In this document: positions 44,114-52,898 of the stretch, piece by piece
How the letters are laid out: each line of letters starts with the position of its first letter
How positions within the stretch are numbered: position 1 is the first letter of the stretch
Assembly (NCBI GenBank): GCA_013823625.1
Contig: PNMM01000002.1
Coordinates: 724,380 to 788,379, forward strand
DNA: 64,000 nt
Reading direction: 5' to 3'
Source of the DNA: Microbacterium sp.
GTDB taxonomy: Bacteria > Actinomycetota > Actinomycetes > Actinomycetales > Microbacteriaceae
Translations under genes and position numbers: made by a program
The notes under the pieces: generated by a model
Seen by the model: the letters and a program-made list of their open reading frames with translations, nothing else
What the model was told of the DNA's origin: nothing
The model's database searches: none

Positions 44114-45567
44114 CTCAGCTGGTTCTGCTCGACCCAGCGCAAGTACTCGGGGCTCACGGTGCCCGTGACGTAGTCGCCCGTGAAGCAGCTCATCTCGAGC
44201 GACTCGATGTCGCTGCCCTCGAGAATCGCGGCCTGCATGTCGGCGACTTCTTGGTAGATCAGGTAGTCACTGCCGAGCTCGGTGTTGATCTCGGGAATCT
44301 TGCGACCGTGCGCGATGAGCTCGCGCCGCGTCGGCATGTTGATGCCGTAGACGTGCGGGTAGCGCACGGGAGGCGCGGCCGAGGTGAACGTGACCTTGTT
44401 GGCCCCGGCAGCGCGGGCCATTTCGACGATCTCTTTGGAGGTCGTGCCGCGCACAATCGAGTCGTCAACAATGAGGATGTTCTTGCCCGCGAATTCGCTC
44501 GACATCGCGTTGAGCTTCTGCTTGACGCTCTTCTTACGCTCGGCCTGCCCGGGCATGATGAAGGTGCGGCCGACGTAGCGGTTCTTGTAGAAGCCCTCGC
44601 GGTACTCGATACCGAGCTTCTGGGCCACCTGCATGGCGGCGGGCCGCGACGAGTCGGGAATCGGCATGACCACATCGATGTCGCCACGAGGTGTGTACTG
44701 CGCAATCGTGTCGGCGAGTCGGTCACCGAGACGCAAGCGGGCTTCGTAGACCGAGATGCCGTTCATGACGGAGTCGGGACGCGCCAGGTAGACGTATTCG
44801 AACGAGCAGGGAATCAAGCGTGGGTTGGCGGCGCACTGCTTCGCGACCATTTCGCCCGAGGCCGAAATGAACACGGCCTCGCCGGGGGCAACATCGCGCA
44901 CGATCTCGTATCCGCCCGCTTCGAGCACGAGCGACTCGCTCGCGACGACCCATTCGTCGCCCGTGAGGCCCGTGGTGCGGCGGCCAAGAATGAGCGGGCG
45001 AATGCCGAAGGGGTCGCGGAACGCGAGCAGCCCGTGCCCCGCAATGAGCGCGATCGCGGCATACGAGCCTTCAACGCGTTCGTGCAGCCGGCTGATCGCG
45101 GCAAAAACTTGGTCGGGGTCGAGGTCGTCCCCGGTCACTTGGGCCTGCAGCTCGTGCGCGAGCACGTTGACGAGCAGCTCGGTGTCGCTGTTGGTGTTGA
45201 GGTGGCGACGGTCAACCTCGAACAATTCGCGCGTCAGCTCGCGCGTGTTCGTGAGGTTGCCGTTGTGCACGAGGATGATGCCGTAGGGCGCGTTCACATA
45301 GAACGGTTGGGCCTCTTCTTCGCTGGATGCTGAGCCCCGCGTGGCATACCGAACGTGCCCCAGACCCATGGTGCCCAGCAGGCTGCGCATGTCGCGCGTG
45401 CGGTAGGCCTCGCGCACTTGCCCCTTGGCCTTGGCCATGTGCAACACGCGCCCTTCGGCGGTGGCGATGCCCGTGGAGTCTTGCCCGCGGTGCTGCAGAA
45501 GCGCCAGGGCGTCGTAGACCTGCTGGTTGACGGGACTCGACGAGACGAGACCGACGATGCCGCACAT
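44110..45567 (-). CDS. purF: Amidophosphoribosyltransferase
   Basis: The product is a 485-residue enzyme making phosphoribosylamine from PRPP and glutamine, the first step of purine synthesis. It begins MCGIVGLVSS, so the catalytic Cys is residue 2 with no propeptide. LLQHRGQDSTGIAT and the glutaminase motifs follow. The PRPP loop is NILIVDDSIVRGTTSKEIVE. Near the middle, MPIPDSSRPAAMQVAQKLGI completes the PRTase site. It is divergent from purM across a 73-base gap. Confidence 0.97.
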   Translation of the reverse strand: MCGIVGLVSSSPVNQQVYDALALLQHRGQDSTGIATAEGRVLHMAKAKGQVREAYRTRDMRSLLGTMGLGHVRYATRGSASSEEEAQPFYVNAPYGIILVHNGNLTNTRELTRELFEVDRRHLNTNSDTELLVNVLAHELQAQVTGDDLDPDQVFAAISRLHERVEGSYAAIALIAGHGLLAFRDPFGIRPLILGRRTTGLTGDEWVVASESLVLEAGGYEIVRDVAPGEAVFISASGEMVAKQCAANPRLIPCSFEYVYLARPDSVMNGISVYEARLRLGDRLADTIAQYTPRGDIDVVMPIPDSSRPAAMQVAQKLGIEYREGFYKNRYVGRTFIMPGQAERKKSVKQKLNAMSSEFAGKNILIVDDSIVRGTTSKEIVEMARAAGANKVTFTSAAPPVRYPHVYGINMPTRRELIAHGRKIPEINTELGSDYLIYQEVADMQAAILEGSDIESLEMSCFTGDYVTGTVSPEYLRWVEQNQLS

Positions 45568-45640
45568 GCGGAGGCTGCTCCAGACCGTAAGGTTGACGGT
45601 GACGCAGGCCAGTCTGTCAGACCGCGGAACGGATGAACGA

Positions 45641-46735
45641 ATGACGAATTCTTATGCCGCCGCTGGCGTCGACACGGCCGCGGGCGACCGGGCCGTTGAG
45701 CTCATGAAGGCCTCGGTCGGTGCGACCCACGGCCCCGAGGTGCTCGGTGGCGTCGGCGGCTTCGCGGGCCTCTTCGACGCGAGCGCTCTGCTCGGCTACC
45801 GCCGCCCGCTTTTGGCCACGAGCACCGACGGGGTCGGCACGAAGGTTGCGATCGCGCAGGCGCTCGACATCCACGACACGATTGGTCAAGACCTCGTGGC
45901 GATGGTCGTTGACGACATCGTCGTCGTCGGCGCCAAGCCGATCTTCATGACCGACTACATCGCGTGCGGCAAGGTGCACCCGCAGCGCATCGCCGACATC
46001 GTGCGCGGCATCGCCGAGGCCTGCGCCGCCACGGGCACCGCGCTCGTGGGCGGCGAAACCGCTGAACACCCGGGCCTGCTCGGTCCGGACGACTACGACG
46101 TCGCGGGCGCGGCCGTGGGCGTGGTCGAGGCCGACGAGGTGCTTGGGCCCGAGCGCGTGCACAACGGCGACGTCGTCGTGGCGATGGCCTCGAGCGGCCT
46201 GCACAGCAACGGTTTCTCGCTCGTGCGACACATCCTTGCCGAGAACAAGATTGGCTACCACGACGAGCTGCCCGAGTTCGGCGGCGTCGTGGGCCAGACC
46301 CTGCTCACCCCTACCGCGCTCTACACCGCGCCCCTTCTTGACGTGCTCGCCGAGTTGCCGGGCGCCATTCACGCGCTGAGCCACGTCACGGGCGGCGGCA
46401 TCGCCGCCAACCTCGCGCGCGTGCTGCCCGTCGGCAGCTGGGTCGAGGTCGACCGCGGTTCGTGGAGCCCGCCCGCGGTGTTCCGCGTGCTCGCCGACCT
46501 CGCGGGTGACAGCCTCGAATCGACCGAAGGTACGTGGAACCTGGGGCTCGGGATGCTCGCCGTCGTTGCCCACGACACCGCGAGTTCGGTCATCCGCGCG
46601 CTCGAGAGTCGCGGCGTTCCCGCGTGGGTCGTCGGCCGCGTCTCGACGGCTCCCCACGACCTCGCGGGCTTCGAGCAGGGCGCGAAGGGCGTCAACGGCG
46701 GAGCCGTCAAGCTCGTCGGGACCTACGCGAGCTAA
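45641..46735 (+). CDS. purM: Phosphoribosylformylglycinamidine cyclo-ligase
   Basis: The product is a 364-residue AIR synthetase that closes the imidazole ring of FGAM with ATP. Motifs are YAAAGVDTAAGDRAVELMK, STDGVGTKVAIAQ, GQDLVAMVVDDIVVVGAKP and LVGGETAEHPGLL. The ATG at 45641 is chosen because upstream in-frame residues overlap purF in antisense and are not family-like. It is divergent from purF, so shared control of both genes is likely. Confidence 0.96.
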   Translation: MTNSYAAAGVDTAAGDRAVELMKASVGATHGPEVLGGVGGFAGLFDASALLGYRRPLLATSTDGVGTKVAIAQALDIHDTIGQDLVAMVVDDIVVVGAKPIFMTDYIACGKVHPQRIADIVRGIAEACAATGTALVGGETAEHPGLLGPDDYDVAGAAVGVVEADEVLGPERVHNGDVVVAMASSGLHSNGFSLVRHILAENKIGYHDELPEFGGVVGQTLLTPTALYTAPLLDVLAELPGAIHALSHVTGGGIAANLARVLPVGSWVEVDRGSWSPPAVFRVLADLAGDSLESTEGTWNLGLGMLAVVAHDTASSVIRALESRGVPAWVVGRVSTAPHDLAGFEQGAKGVNGGAVKLVGTYAS

Positions 46736-46774
46736 ACGGTCGCCGACGGGCCGAACGCGGCAGATACGCGCAAG

Positions 46775-46999
46775 CTACGCGGTCTGAGCCGCGGGCTTCT
46801 CGTCGTCTTCGGCGTCGAACTCGTCGTCGTCGTCGTCTTCGTCGTCGTCAACGAGGTGCGCCCACTTGTCTTCGTACTCGTCGGCGTGTGCCGCCGCAGC
46901 GAGTTCGCGTTCGAGCGCAGTGAGGTTGGTGTCGGGAGTGAAGTACTTCAACTCTCGCGCCACCTTGGTGTGCTTTGCCTTCTGTCGGCCGCGCCCCAT
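46775..46999 (-). CDS. DUF3073 family small acidic protein
   Basis: The product is a 74-residue protein: a basic start (MGRGRQKAKHTKVARELKYF), then DTNLTALERELA, and a run of about fifteen acidic residues (DDDEDDDDDEFDAEDDE). This is the DUF3073 pattern, widespread in actinobacteria, often next to purM. The role is unknown. The ATG at 46999 has a GAGGGGG site six bases upstream and begins the conserved region, so five more residues upstream were left out. Confidence 0.85.
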   Translation of the reverse strand: MGRGRQKAKHTKVARELKYFTPDTNLTALERELAAAAHADEYEDKWAHLVDDDEDDDDDEFDAEDDEKPAAQTA

Positions 47000-47159
47000 G
47001 CGTGACCCCCTCACAGTGTGTTGTCGGGTGACCTAGGGAGAACCCCAGAATGCCGAGTCGAGACGGGAGAAAAACTGTGCGGAAGTTTAGCACGCACCCT
47101 CAGGTCAGCGGCTCGGAGAACATGCCGCAGCATCCCTCTCACCCGGTAGCCTTGGCCGG

Positions 47160-48260
47160 GTGACGGAACCCGACCTGACGACCTCGTGCGTGGTCATCGG
47201 AGCGGGCCAAGCGGGGCTCTCGGTGGCTTACTACCTCAAGCGCCTCGGCCTTGAGGCGGGGCAAGAGTTTGTGCTGCTTGATCGCGGGCCGAGCACGGGC
47301 GGCGCGTGGCAGTTTCGCTGGGAGGCCCTACGACTGGGCTCGGCGCACCGCGTTAACGACCTACCGGGCATGGATGAGCTGGGCCTGAGCTTCACGACGG
47401 CCGACCACCACGCTCCCGCGCGCGAGGTCGTTGCCGACTACTACCGCCAGTACGAAGAGCACTATGGGCTTCAGGTGGTGCGGCCGGCGACGGTGACCCA
47501 GGTTGAAGACCTCGGCGGCGAGCTGCTCGTGAGCTTGACCACGGAGAACGGGCCGCTCGAGCTCGGCACCTCGACGATCGTCAATGCCACGGGCACGTGG
47601 GGCTCGCCTTTCGTGCCCTGGTACGCGGGCCGCGACGCCTTCACTGGCCGCCAGGTGCACACGGGCGACTACGTGGCGGCCGAAGAGTTTGCCGGGCAGA
47701 ACGTCGTGATTGTGGGCGCGGGCACGAGCGCCATTGGCTTCATTCTTGAGCTCGAGGGCATCGCCGCGACCGTCACGTGGGCTACCCGTCGGCCGCCCGA
47801 GTTCATCGACGAGGTCGACCTCAGCCTCGAAGCCCGCGAGAAGGCCGTGGCCGAGCAAGACGCGGCTGCCCGAGCGGGCCGCGCGCTGCCGAGCATCGTC
47901 TCGGGAACCGGCGTTCCGCGCACGCGACGCATCCAGGCCGCGCTCGATCGCGGCGTGCTCGACTTTCGACCCATGTTTGACCGCATCGAGCGCAACTCGG
48001 TTGCCTGGGCCGACGGCACCCGCGTGCCGGCCGACGCCATCATTTGGGCGACGGGTTTTCGCCCCGAGCTGCGCCACCTCGCTTCGCTCAGACTGCGCGA
48101 GAAAGAGGGCGGCGTCTCGGTCGACAGTTACCGCTCGGGTCGCGACCCGCGGGTGTTCTTCGCGGGCTACGGCCCCGCGGCATCGACGATTGGCGCAAAC
48201 CGGGCCGGCCGCAACATTGCGCGGCAGGTTGTCGCACAGCTGAGCAAGATGGGGCGCTAA
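47160..48260 (+). CDS. FAD-dependent, NAD(P)-binding oxidoreductase (flavin monooxygenase-like)
   Basis: The product has 366 residues. CVVIGAGQAGLSVAYYLKRL is the FAD dinucleotide loop and VVIVGAGTSAIGFILELE is the second, NAD(P)H-binding loop. TGGAWQFRWEALRLGSA is like the flavin monooxygenase and YUC-type region. The C-terminus has IIWATGFRPELRHL, the usual ATG motif. The substrate is unknown. The GTG start is probably leaderless (TAGCCT at 47147-47152). A short membrane protein starts directly after its stop. Confidence 0.83.
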   Translation: MTEPDLTTSCVVIGAGQAGLSVAYYLKRLGLEAGQEFVLLDRGPSTGGAWQFRWEALRLGSAHRVNDLPGMDELGLSFTTADHHAPAREVVADYYRQYEEHYGLQVVRPATVTQVEDLGGELLVSLTTENGPLELGTSTIVNATGTWGSPFVPWYAGRDAFTGRQVHTGDYVAAEEFAGQNVVIVGAGTSAIGFILELEGIAATVTWATRRPPEFIDEVDLSLEAREKAVAEQDAAARAGRALPSIVSGTGVPRTRRIQAALDRGVLDFRPMFDRIERNSVAWADGTRVPADAIIWATGFRPELRHLASLRLREKEGGVSVDSYRSGRDPRVFFAGYGPAASTIGANRAGRNIARQVVAQLSKMGR

Positions 48261-48449
48261 GTGATCGACCCGGTCTCCATCGTCATTCTCACGGGCGCCG
48301 TGCTGGGCGTGCTGTTGATCGTGCTCGCGGTCATTGCCGTGGTTGTACTCGCGCCAGCTGTGCGGCGCTCGCTCGCCGAGCGCGCACAGAACCCCGACGA
48401 CGGCGACTCAGCGCAGGGCCTCGAGAACGACGATCGCGGCGGTCGCTGA
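48261..48449 (+). CDS. 62-residue single-pass membrane protein
   Basis: The product has one strong hydrophobic helix (ILTGAVLGVLLIVLAVIAVV) and a charged tail with SLAERAQNPDDGDSAQ. The GTG start follows immediately after the TAA of the FAD oxidoreductase gene, so translation is probably coupled. Its last 42 bases overlap the end of the convergent glucosidase gene. No family was recognised. It might tether or support its neighbour at the membrane; that is inference. Confidence 0.55.
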   Translation: MIDPVSIVILTGAVLGVLLIVLAVIAVVVLAPAVRRSLAERAQNPDDGDSAQGLENDDRGGR

Positions 48450-50297
48450 CCACGCCTGCGGGCGACACGACGCGGGGTACGGCACCGGGCGGGCCGAGCT
48501 GCTCGCGGGGTCGCCGCTGTGCAGCTCGGGCATGCGAAAACCGGCCGACTCGGCGACCCGCAGCAGGCCTTCGGCGAGTGACGCGGCGGCATCCCGATGC
48601 CCCGTTCGCACGAGGCCCGCAATAGCGATGGCGGTGTCGTGCGACCAGACAGCGCCACCGTGGTAACTGAGGGGCCAGTAGCCGGCGGCATCCGTCGACA
48701 TGGTGCGCAAGCCAAAGCCCGAGTCGAGTTGGGGTGAGGCGAGGCGGGCGGCGACGAGGGCTGACTGTTCGGCGTCGAGCAGACCCGTGCCGAGCAAGTG
48801 ACCGAGGTTGCTCGTGACGGTGTCGACGGGACGCTTGTGGGCGTCGAGCGCGATCGCCGGGTAGGGGCCGAGCTCGCCGCAGCGTTCGGGGTCGGTGATC
48901 CAGAATGCGGCGTGGAAGCGCTCGCGCAGCGCGCTCGCCCAGGCGCGCCACTCGGCGGCGCCCTCGACGCCAAACGCGTCGAGGAGGTCGGCAGCGCCGT
49001 TGGCGGCTTCGAAGGCATAGGCCTGCACTTCGCACAGCGCGATGGGGCCGTCGGCGAGCGATCCATCGCGCCATTGCACGCTGTCGCCCGAGTCTTTCCA
49101 GCCCTGATTCGCCAGGCCGTGCCCGCTGCGGTCGATGTATTCGAGCAGGCCGTCGCCGTCGGCATCACCGTGGTCGCGCATCCAACCGAGGGCCGCCTGC
49201 AGGGCGGGCAGCAGCTCGCGCACCTCATCGTCGGCGAGGCCAGCCCGCCAGGCGTCGTGCAGCAGGCAGATCCACAGCGCGGTGGCGTCGACGGTGCCGT
49301 AGTAGAGCGGGGGCAGCGTGACGTCGTCGTCGATCACGAGCGACTGCCGGCGCAGCTCGTGCATGATCTTGCCCGGCTCTTCGGCCGTGGCGTCGACCTG
49401 CTGGGTGCCTTGCAGTCGCGCGAGCACGCGCAAAGTGTCGCCCGCCAGGCGCGTGCCGAGAGGCAGCATCATGCGGGCGGCCCAGAGAGAATCGCGCCCG
49501 AAGAGCGTGAAGAACCACGGCGCCCCGGCCGCGAGAAATTGCTGATCGGGATGCCCATTCACGGTCAACCGCAACGCGTCGAGGTCGGTCAGGGCACGGT
49601 CGACCCAGCGCGCGAGCCGCGGGTCGGCGCTGCTCGTGTCGGGAGCACTCCACGGCACGGGGCCGCGCGCGCCGCGCACGGCGCCGATGGCGTCGTGCGC
49701 GTCGAGTCGCCAGCCCACGGTGACCGAGCCGCGCGCAGGCACCACGACCTCCGCCGACAGCAGCAGGCCGCCCGGCCGCTCAGAGATGCGCAGGCTCTCG
49801 CTCGTGAGCCGCGCGGTCACGTGCTCGCCCGACCACTGAGCCGCGTCGCCGTTGAGCTCAAGAGTGACCGCGGCCGCCGGGGCAATCCCTTGCTTCATGT
49901 GGTCGATGAGCGTGGCGTCGAGGTCAAGTTCGATCGCGACGGTCGTGACGATGGCCTCGGGGTGGCGGGTCGAGAGGGTGAGCGTGTCGGAGCATCCGTC
50001 GACGTCGACGCGGCGATCGACGCGCAGCCGCACGCCCGGGTCGGGAGTGGGGTCGTCGAGGTGGCGCAGCAACGACTCGATCGTGACGTGATCGGCGGTG
50101 GAACCCGAGGTCACGAGGTGTTCGGCGGCCTGCCCTCCGACGGTCATGCGCAGGCCGCGCACGACCCGCACGTCGGAGTGGGCGATGCCGTGGATGGCCG
50201 CCGCGCCGATGCTGCCGTCATCGGCCGACCACACCTGAGTGGGGGCGCGCAGCACCACGAGCTCGTTGTGGAGGAGGGGCTGCAGGGGTGTGGTCAC
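48408..50297 (-). CDS. Amylo-alpha-1,6-glucosidase/glycogen-debranching-like protein
   Basis: The product is 629 residues. The first 190 residues form the N-terminal beta domain of the debranching family (HNELVVLRAPTQVWSADDGS). The rest is a helical barrel with GAPWFFTLFGRDSLWAARMM, RQSLVIDDDVTLPPLYYGTV, WKDSGDSVQWRDG and YHGGAVWSHDTAIAI. Such proteins act on alpha-linked glucosides or plant sugars. It is probably cytoplasmic, with no signal peptide. The GTG at 50297 starts the conserved region; residues upstream are a shadow of the lactonase gene. It is the last gene of the sugar operon. Confidence 0.8.
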   Translation of the reverse strand: MTTPLQPLLHNELVVLRAPTQVWSADDGSIGAAAIHGIAHSDVRVVRGLRMTVGGQAAEHLVTSGSTADHVTIESLLRHLDDPTPDPGVRLRVDRRVDVDGCSDTLTLSTRHPEAIVTTVAIELDLDATLIDHMKQGIAPAAAVTLELNGDAAQWSGEHVTARLTSESLRISERPGGLLLSAEVVVPARGSVTVGWRLDAHDAIGAVRGARGPVPWSAPDTSSADPRLARWVDRALTDLDALRLTVNGHPDQQFLAAGAPWFFTLFGRDSLWAARMMLPLGTRLAGDTLRVLARLQGTQQVDATAEEPGKIMHELRRQSLVIDDDVTLPPLYYGTVDATALWICLLHDAWRAGLADDEVRELLPALQAALGWMRDHGDADGDGLLEYIDRSGHGLANQGWKDSGDSVQWRDGSLADGPIALCEVQAYAFEAANGAADLLDAFGVEGAAEWRAWASALRERFHAAFWITDPERCGELGPYPAIALDAHKRPVDTVTSNLGHLLGTGLLDAEQSALVAARLASPQLDSGFGLRTMSTDAAGYWPLSYHGGAVWSHDTAIAIAGLVRTGHRDAAASLAEGLLRVAESAGFRMPELHSGDPASSSARPVPYPASCRPQAWSATAAIVVLEALR

Positions 50298-50329
50298 GAG
50301 GGGTGTCTTTCTGGCGGGGAGAACGAGGG

Positions 50330-51187
50330 TTAGGGCAGGTCGAGCAGCACGATGCGGCCCGTGTCGACGCGCATCGCGAGGTCTTCGTCGAGGCTCGCCA
50401 TGGCGACGGCGATGCGGCGGCCGTCGGGGTGCACGGCACAGTCGTAGACGCCGAGCGGGCCGGCTCCGGGGCCGGTGGCGATCGGCTCGGCGGGGTAGAT
50501 GATCGTGGGCTCCGCATCCGGCCCCGCGTCGGCCGGGGCCAGACGCGCGAGGGCGCCCGCGAACGCCAGAGCGACGTAGACCGTGCCGTCGGGCGCGATC
50601 GAGAGGCCGTCGGGTCCGCTGCCCTGGGGCAGGGCGCTGCGCACCGCGACCGTGCCGTCGGGCGACATCGTCGACACGCGGTCGGCGAAGGTCTCGGCCA
50701 CGAGCAGGGCGCCGCTCGCGTCGCGCTCGCAGCCGTTGGGGAAGACGAAGACGGATGCGGTGGTCGAGATCGCGCCGTCGGTCGCCACCCGCACGAGCGG
50801 CGAGGGCACCGGCGCATCGTTTTCGGGGTCGAATCCGTAGCCCCCGACCCACGCCGTGCCGTCGGAATCCACGTGCATGTCGTTCGCGGAATGCGTCATG
50901 ACTGCCGCGAGGTCGGCGTAGACGCTCACCGGCCCGGCGGCGTCACCGCTCGCGTCGAGCGGCAGCCGAAGCACCCGTCGTTTCTCGCAGTCGACGACGA
51001 GAAGTGAGCCGTCGGGCAGCCAACCGAGGCCTCCCGGCACGGTCGGGCCGCCGTCGGCGGCGTCGAGCACGACCGTGGCCGCCGAGCCCGGCACCCAGCG
51101 CATGACGCGCGAGCGAAACATGTCACTGAACCACAGCGCGCCGTCGCGCCACCGCAGTGCTTCAGGAAACCCCAGGTCAGCGAGCAT
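50330..51187 (-). CDS. SMP-30/gluconolactonase family protein
   Basis: The product is a 285-residue six-bladed-propeller lactonase. Metal ligands are visible: FPEALRWRDGALWFSD with Glu, HSANDMHVDSDGTAWVGG with Asn/Asp, and GPDGLSIAPDGTVYVA with Asp. PNGCERDASGALLVAET is also typical. It would open a sugar lactone made by the SDR encoded next to it. The ATG at 51187 has AGGGG about ten bases upstream. It lies 11 bases after the SDR gene and 32 before the glucosidase gene. Confidence 0.87.
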   Translation of the reverse strand: MLADLGFPEALRWRDGALWFSDMFRSRVMRWVPGSAATVVLDAADGGPTVPGGLGWLPDGSLLVVDCEKRRVLRLPLDASGDAAGPVSVYADLAAVMTHSANDMHVDSDGTAWVGGYGFDPENDAPVPSPLVRVATDGAISTTASVFVFPNGCERDASGALLVAETFADRVSTMSPDGTVAVRSALPQGSGPDGLSIAPDGTVYVALAFAGALARLAPADAGPDAEPTIIYPAEPIATGPGAGPLGVYDCAVHPDGRRIAVAMASLDEDLAMRVDTGRIVLLDLP

Positions 51188-51198
51188 GAGCGAGGCCC

Positions 51199-51933
51199 CT
51201 AGAACGTCATGGTGAGACCGCCATCGACGGTCACCACCTGCCCGGTTGTGTAGGTGTTGTCGCGCGAGGTCAAGAACTCGACGACGGGCGCGATCTCCGC
51301 CGGCAACGCCGCGCGGCCGAGCGGCAGCTTCCCGCTCGCCACATACTGCTGACGGAATGCATCGGTGTCGGTCTCGTCGCTGCCGTCGGGCCGAAGGCTC
51401 ATGCGCGTGCGCACGAAGCCCGGGGCAACGGCGTTGGCGAGCACTCCGTGGGCCGCGAGGTCGAGAGCGGCCGAGCGGGTTGCTGCTTCGAGCCCCGCTT
51501 TCGAGACGTCGTAGGCGAGGCAACCGGGCTGGGCTTGCCGCGCGTGCACGCTCGTGATCGTGACGATGCGGCCGAAGCCCTGCTCGACCATGCCGGGCGT
51601 GATCAGGCGCATGAGGTCGAGCGGGGCATCCAGGTTCACGGCCCACACGGCACGCCAATCGTCGAAGTCGCTGTCGTGAATCGATCCCTGCCGAAAGACG
51701 CCGGCGACGGTGACGAGCACGTCGACCCCGCCCAAACGCTCGGCTGCGATCGCGGCGCCGCGCGCACGGGCCGCGGGGTCGGCGAGGTCGGTGAGCACAA
51801 CATCCGTGCCCTCTTCGCGGTCGAGGCCGATCACCTGGTCGCCGCGGGCCCGCAGCCGGTCGGCGATGGCGGCGCCAATGCCGTTGGCCGCGCCGGTCAC
51901 GATCGTGCGCAGGGGCGGGGTCTCGTGCGTCAT
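51199..51933 (-). CDS. SDR family oxidoreductase, probable sugar dehydrogenase
   Basis: The product is 244 residues, a classical SDR. IVTGAANGIGAAIADRL binds NAD(P), AVNLDAPLDLM holds Asn, SVHARQAQPGCLAYDVSKAG gives Ser and Tyr-x3-Lys, and VTVDGGLTMTF is the end. The setting next to a lactonase, a mutarotase-like protein and an enolase-type dehydratase suggests oxidation of an aldose, or of a later keto acid, in a non-phosphorylative route. The ATG at 51933 has GGAGA eight bases upstream; it overlaps the stop of the epimerase-like gene by four bases. Confidence 0.87.
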   Translation of the reverse strand: MTHETPPLRTIVTGAANGIGAAIADRLRARGDQVIGLDREEGTDVVLTDLADPAARARGAAIAAERLGGVDVLVTVAGVFRQGSIHDSDFDDWRAVWAVNLDAPLDLMRLITPGMVEQGFGRIVTITSVHARQAQPGCLAYDVSKAGLEAATRSAALDLAAHGVLANAVAPGFVRTRMSLRPDGSDETDTDAFRQQYVASGKLPLGRAALPAEIAPVVEFLTSRDNTYTTGQVVTVDGGLTMTF

Positions 51934-52880
51934 GCTCTGTCTCCGTTGTTCGCGGTGGGTGATGCGGGTGCGGCGGCGGTGGATGCCCACCGCACGGTCA
52001 ACGCCACACTCCAGTCGAGCGTGCCCCCCGGCGGCAGTCGCACGAGGTCGCTATCGAGCGCGGTGCCGGCGCCGTGCGGGGTGGAGGTCGGTTCGATGCC
52101 GAGGGCGTGAACCTGCCCGTTCCAAGGGTGCTCGGTCGAGACCCCGAGCTCTTGCCAGAGCAGCGCGTGGGGCAGGGCGGAGCCCTGCCACTCGACGAGC
52201 ACGTCGACGTGCGAGCCGCGCGCGCCCACGCGCTGGGGCTGCACGCCCGCGAGCCCCGTGACGCGCGCCGGCGTTGCCCGGTCGACGACCGGCCACCGCT
52301 CGGCGGGGTCGCCCGGCCACGCAACCGGCGAACCCTCGGGTAGCCCGGCGTAGTCGAGCGGCCGCAACCACGTGCCCGCGGGCACGTCGAGAAACAGCGG
52401 CCCGGCGAGCACGTCGCCGCCCAGAATCAAGTGTTCGGCGATGACGAGCACCCGGGTCTCGGCACTCGCGTTGTGCACGCGCGTGCCCACCGCGACGCCC
52501 TCGTCGGTCAGCCGCCAGATACGTTCAGCGCTCAGGCCGTCGCGGTCGGCCCAGCCGAGAGCGATGGTGTCGGCGGTTTGCGACACCGCGAGCCAGGGGG
52601 CTTGCGAGGCCGCGCCGTGAAATCCCTCACGCACGGCGGCCAGGGGGTTGGGTTGCCCCGCGGTCGGAAAACACAGTTGCCAGCCGCCGCGCCAGCGCTC
52701 AACCCAGAGCGCTTCAGAATCCGCGGGCGCCGAGCCGGGCACCACGGCACCCGCCCAGGGCGTGGTGCTGAGCACGGGCCGCCCGTGCACGAGCAGCTCG
52801 GTGAGCACGCCGCCCTCATCGGGCAGAACCACCGCGCTGATGCCGCCGCGCTCGAGGCGCACGGCCGGTTGCGCGGTCAC
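51930..52880 (-). CDS. Aldose 1-epimerase-like protein
   Basis: The product is 316 residues with the supersandwich fold of mutarotase-type proteins. Supporting text includes VLPDEGGVLTELLVHGRPVL, WQLCFPTAGQPNP and the C-terminal WQELGVSTEHPWNGQVHALG, followed by GIEPTST, where Glu is the likely base. It would interconvert sugar anomers for the dehydrogenase. The stop overlaps the start of the SDR gene by four bases. Whether it is a true mutarotase or a non-enzymatic relative is open. Confidence 0.75.
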   Translation of the reverse strand: MTAQPAVRLERGGISAVVLPDEGGVLTELLVHGRPVLSTTPWAGAVVPGSAPADSEALWVERWRGGWQLCFPTAGQPNPLAAVREGFHGAASQAPWLAVSQTADTIALGWADRDGLSAERIWRLTDEGVAVGTRVHNASAETRVLVIAEHLILGGDVLAGPLFLDVPAGTWLRPLDYAGLPEGSPVAWPGDPAERWPVVDRATPARVTGLAGVQPQRVGARGSHVDVLVEWQGSALPHALLWQELGVSTEHPWNGQVHALGIEPTSTPHGAGTALDSDLVRLPPGGTLDWSVALTVRWASTAAAPASPTANNGDRA

Positions 52881-52898
52881 CCCGAAACCTGCGAGAGG

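Noticed and set aside
48408..50852. Glucosidase with an upstream extension of 185 codons
   Set aside because: The extension is a shadow of the lactonase gene. The conserved protein begins at the GTG at 50297.
50330..51658. Lactonase with an upstream extension of 157 codons
   Set aside because: The extension covers the SDR gene in another frame. The lactonase begins at the ATG at 51187 after AGGGG.
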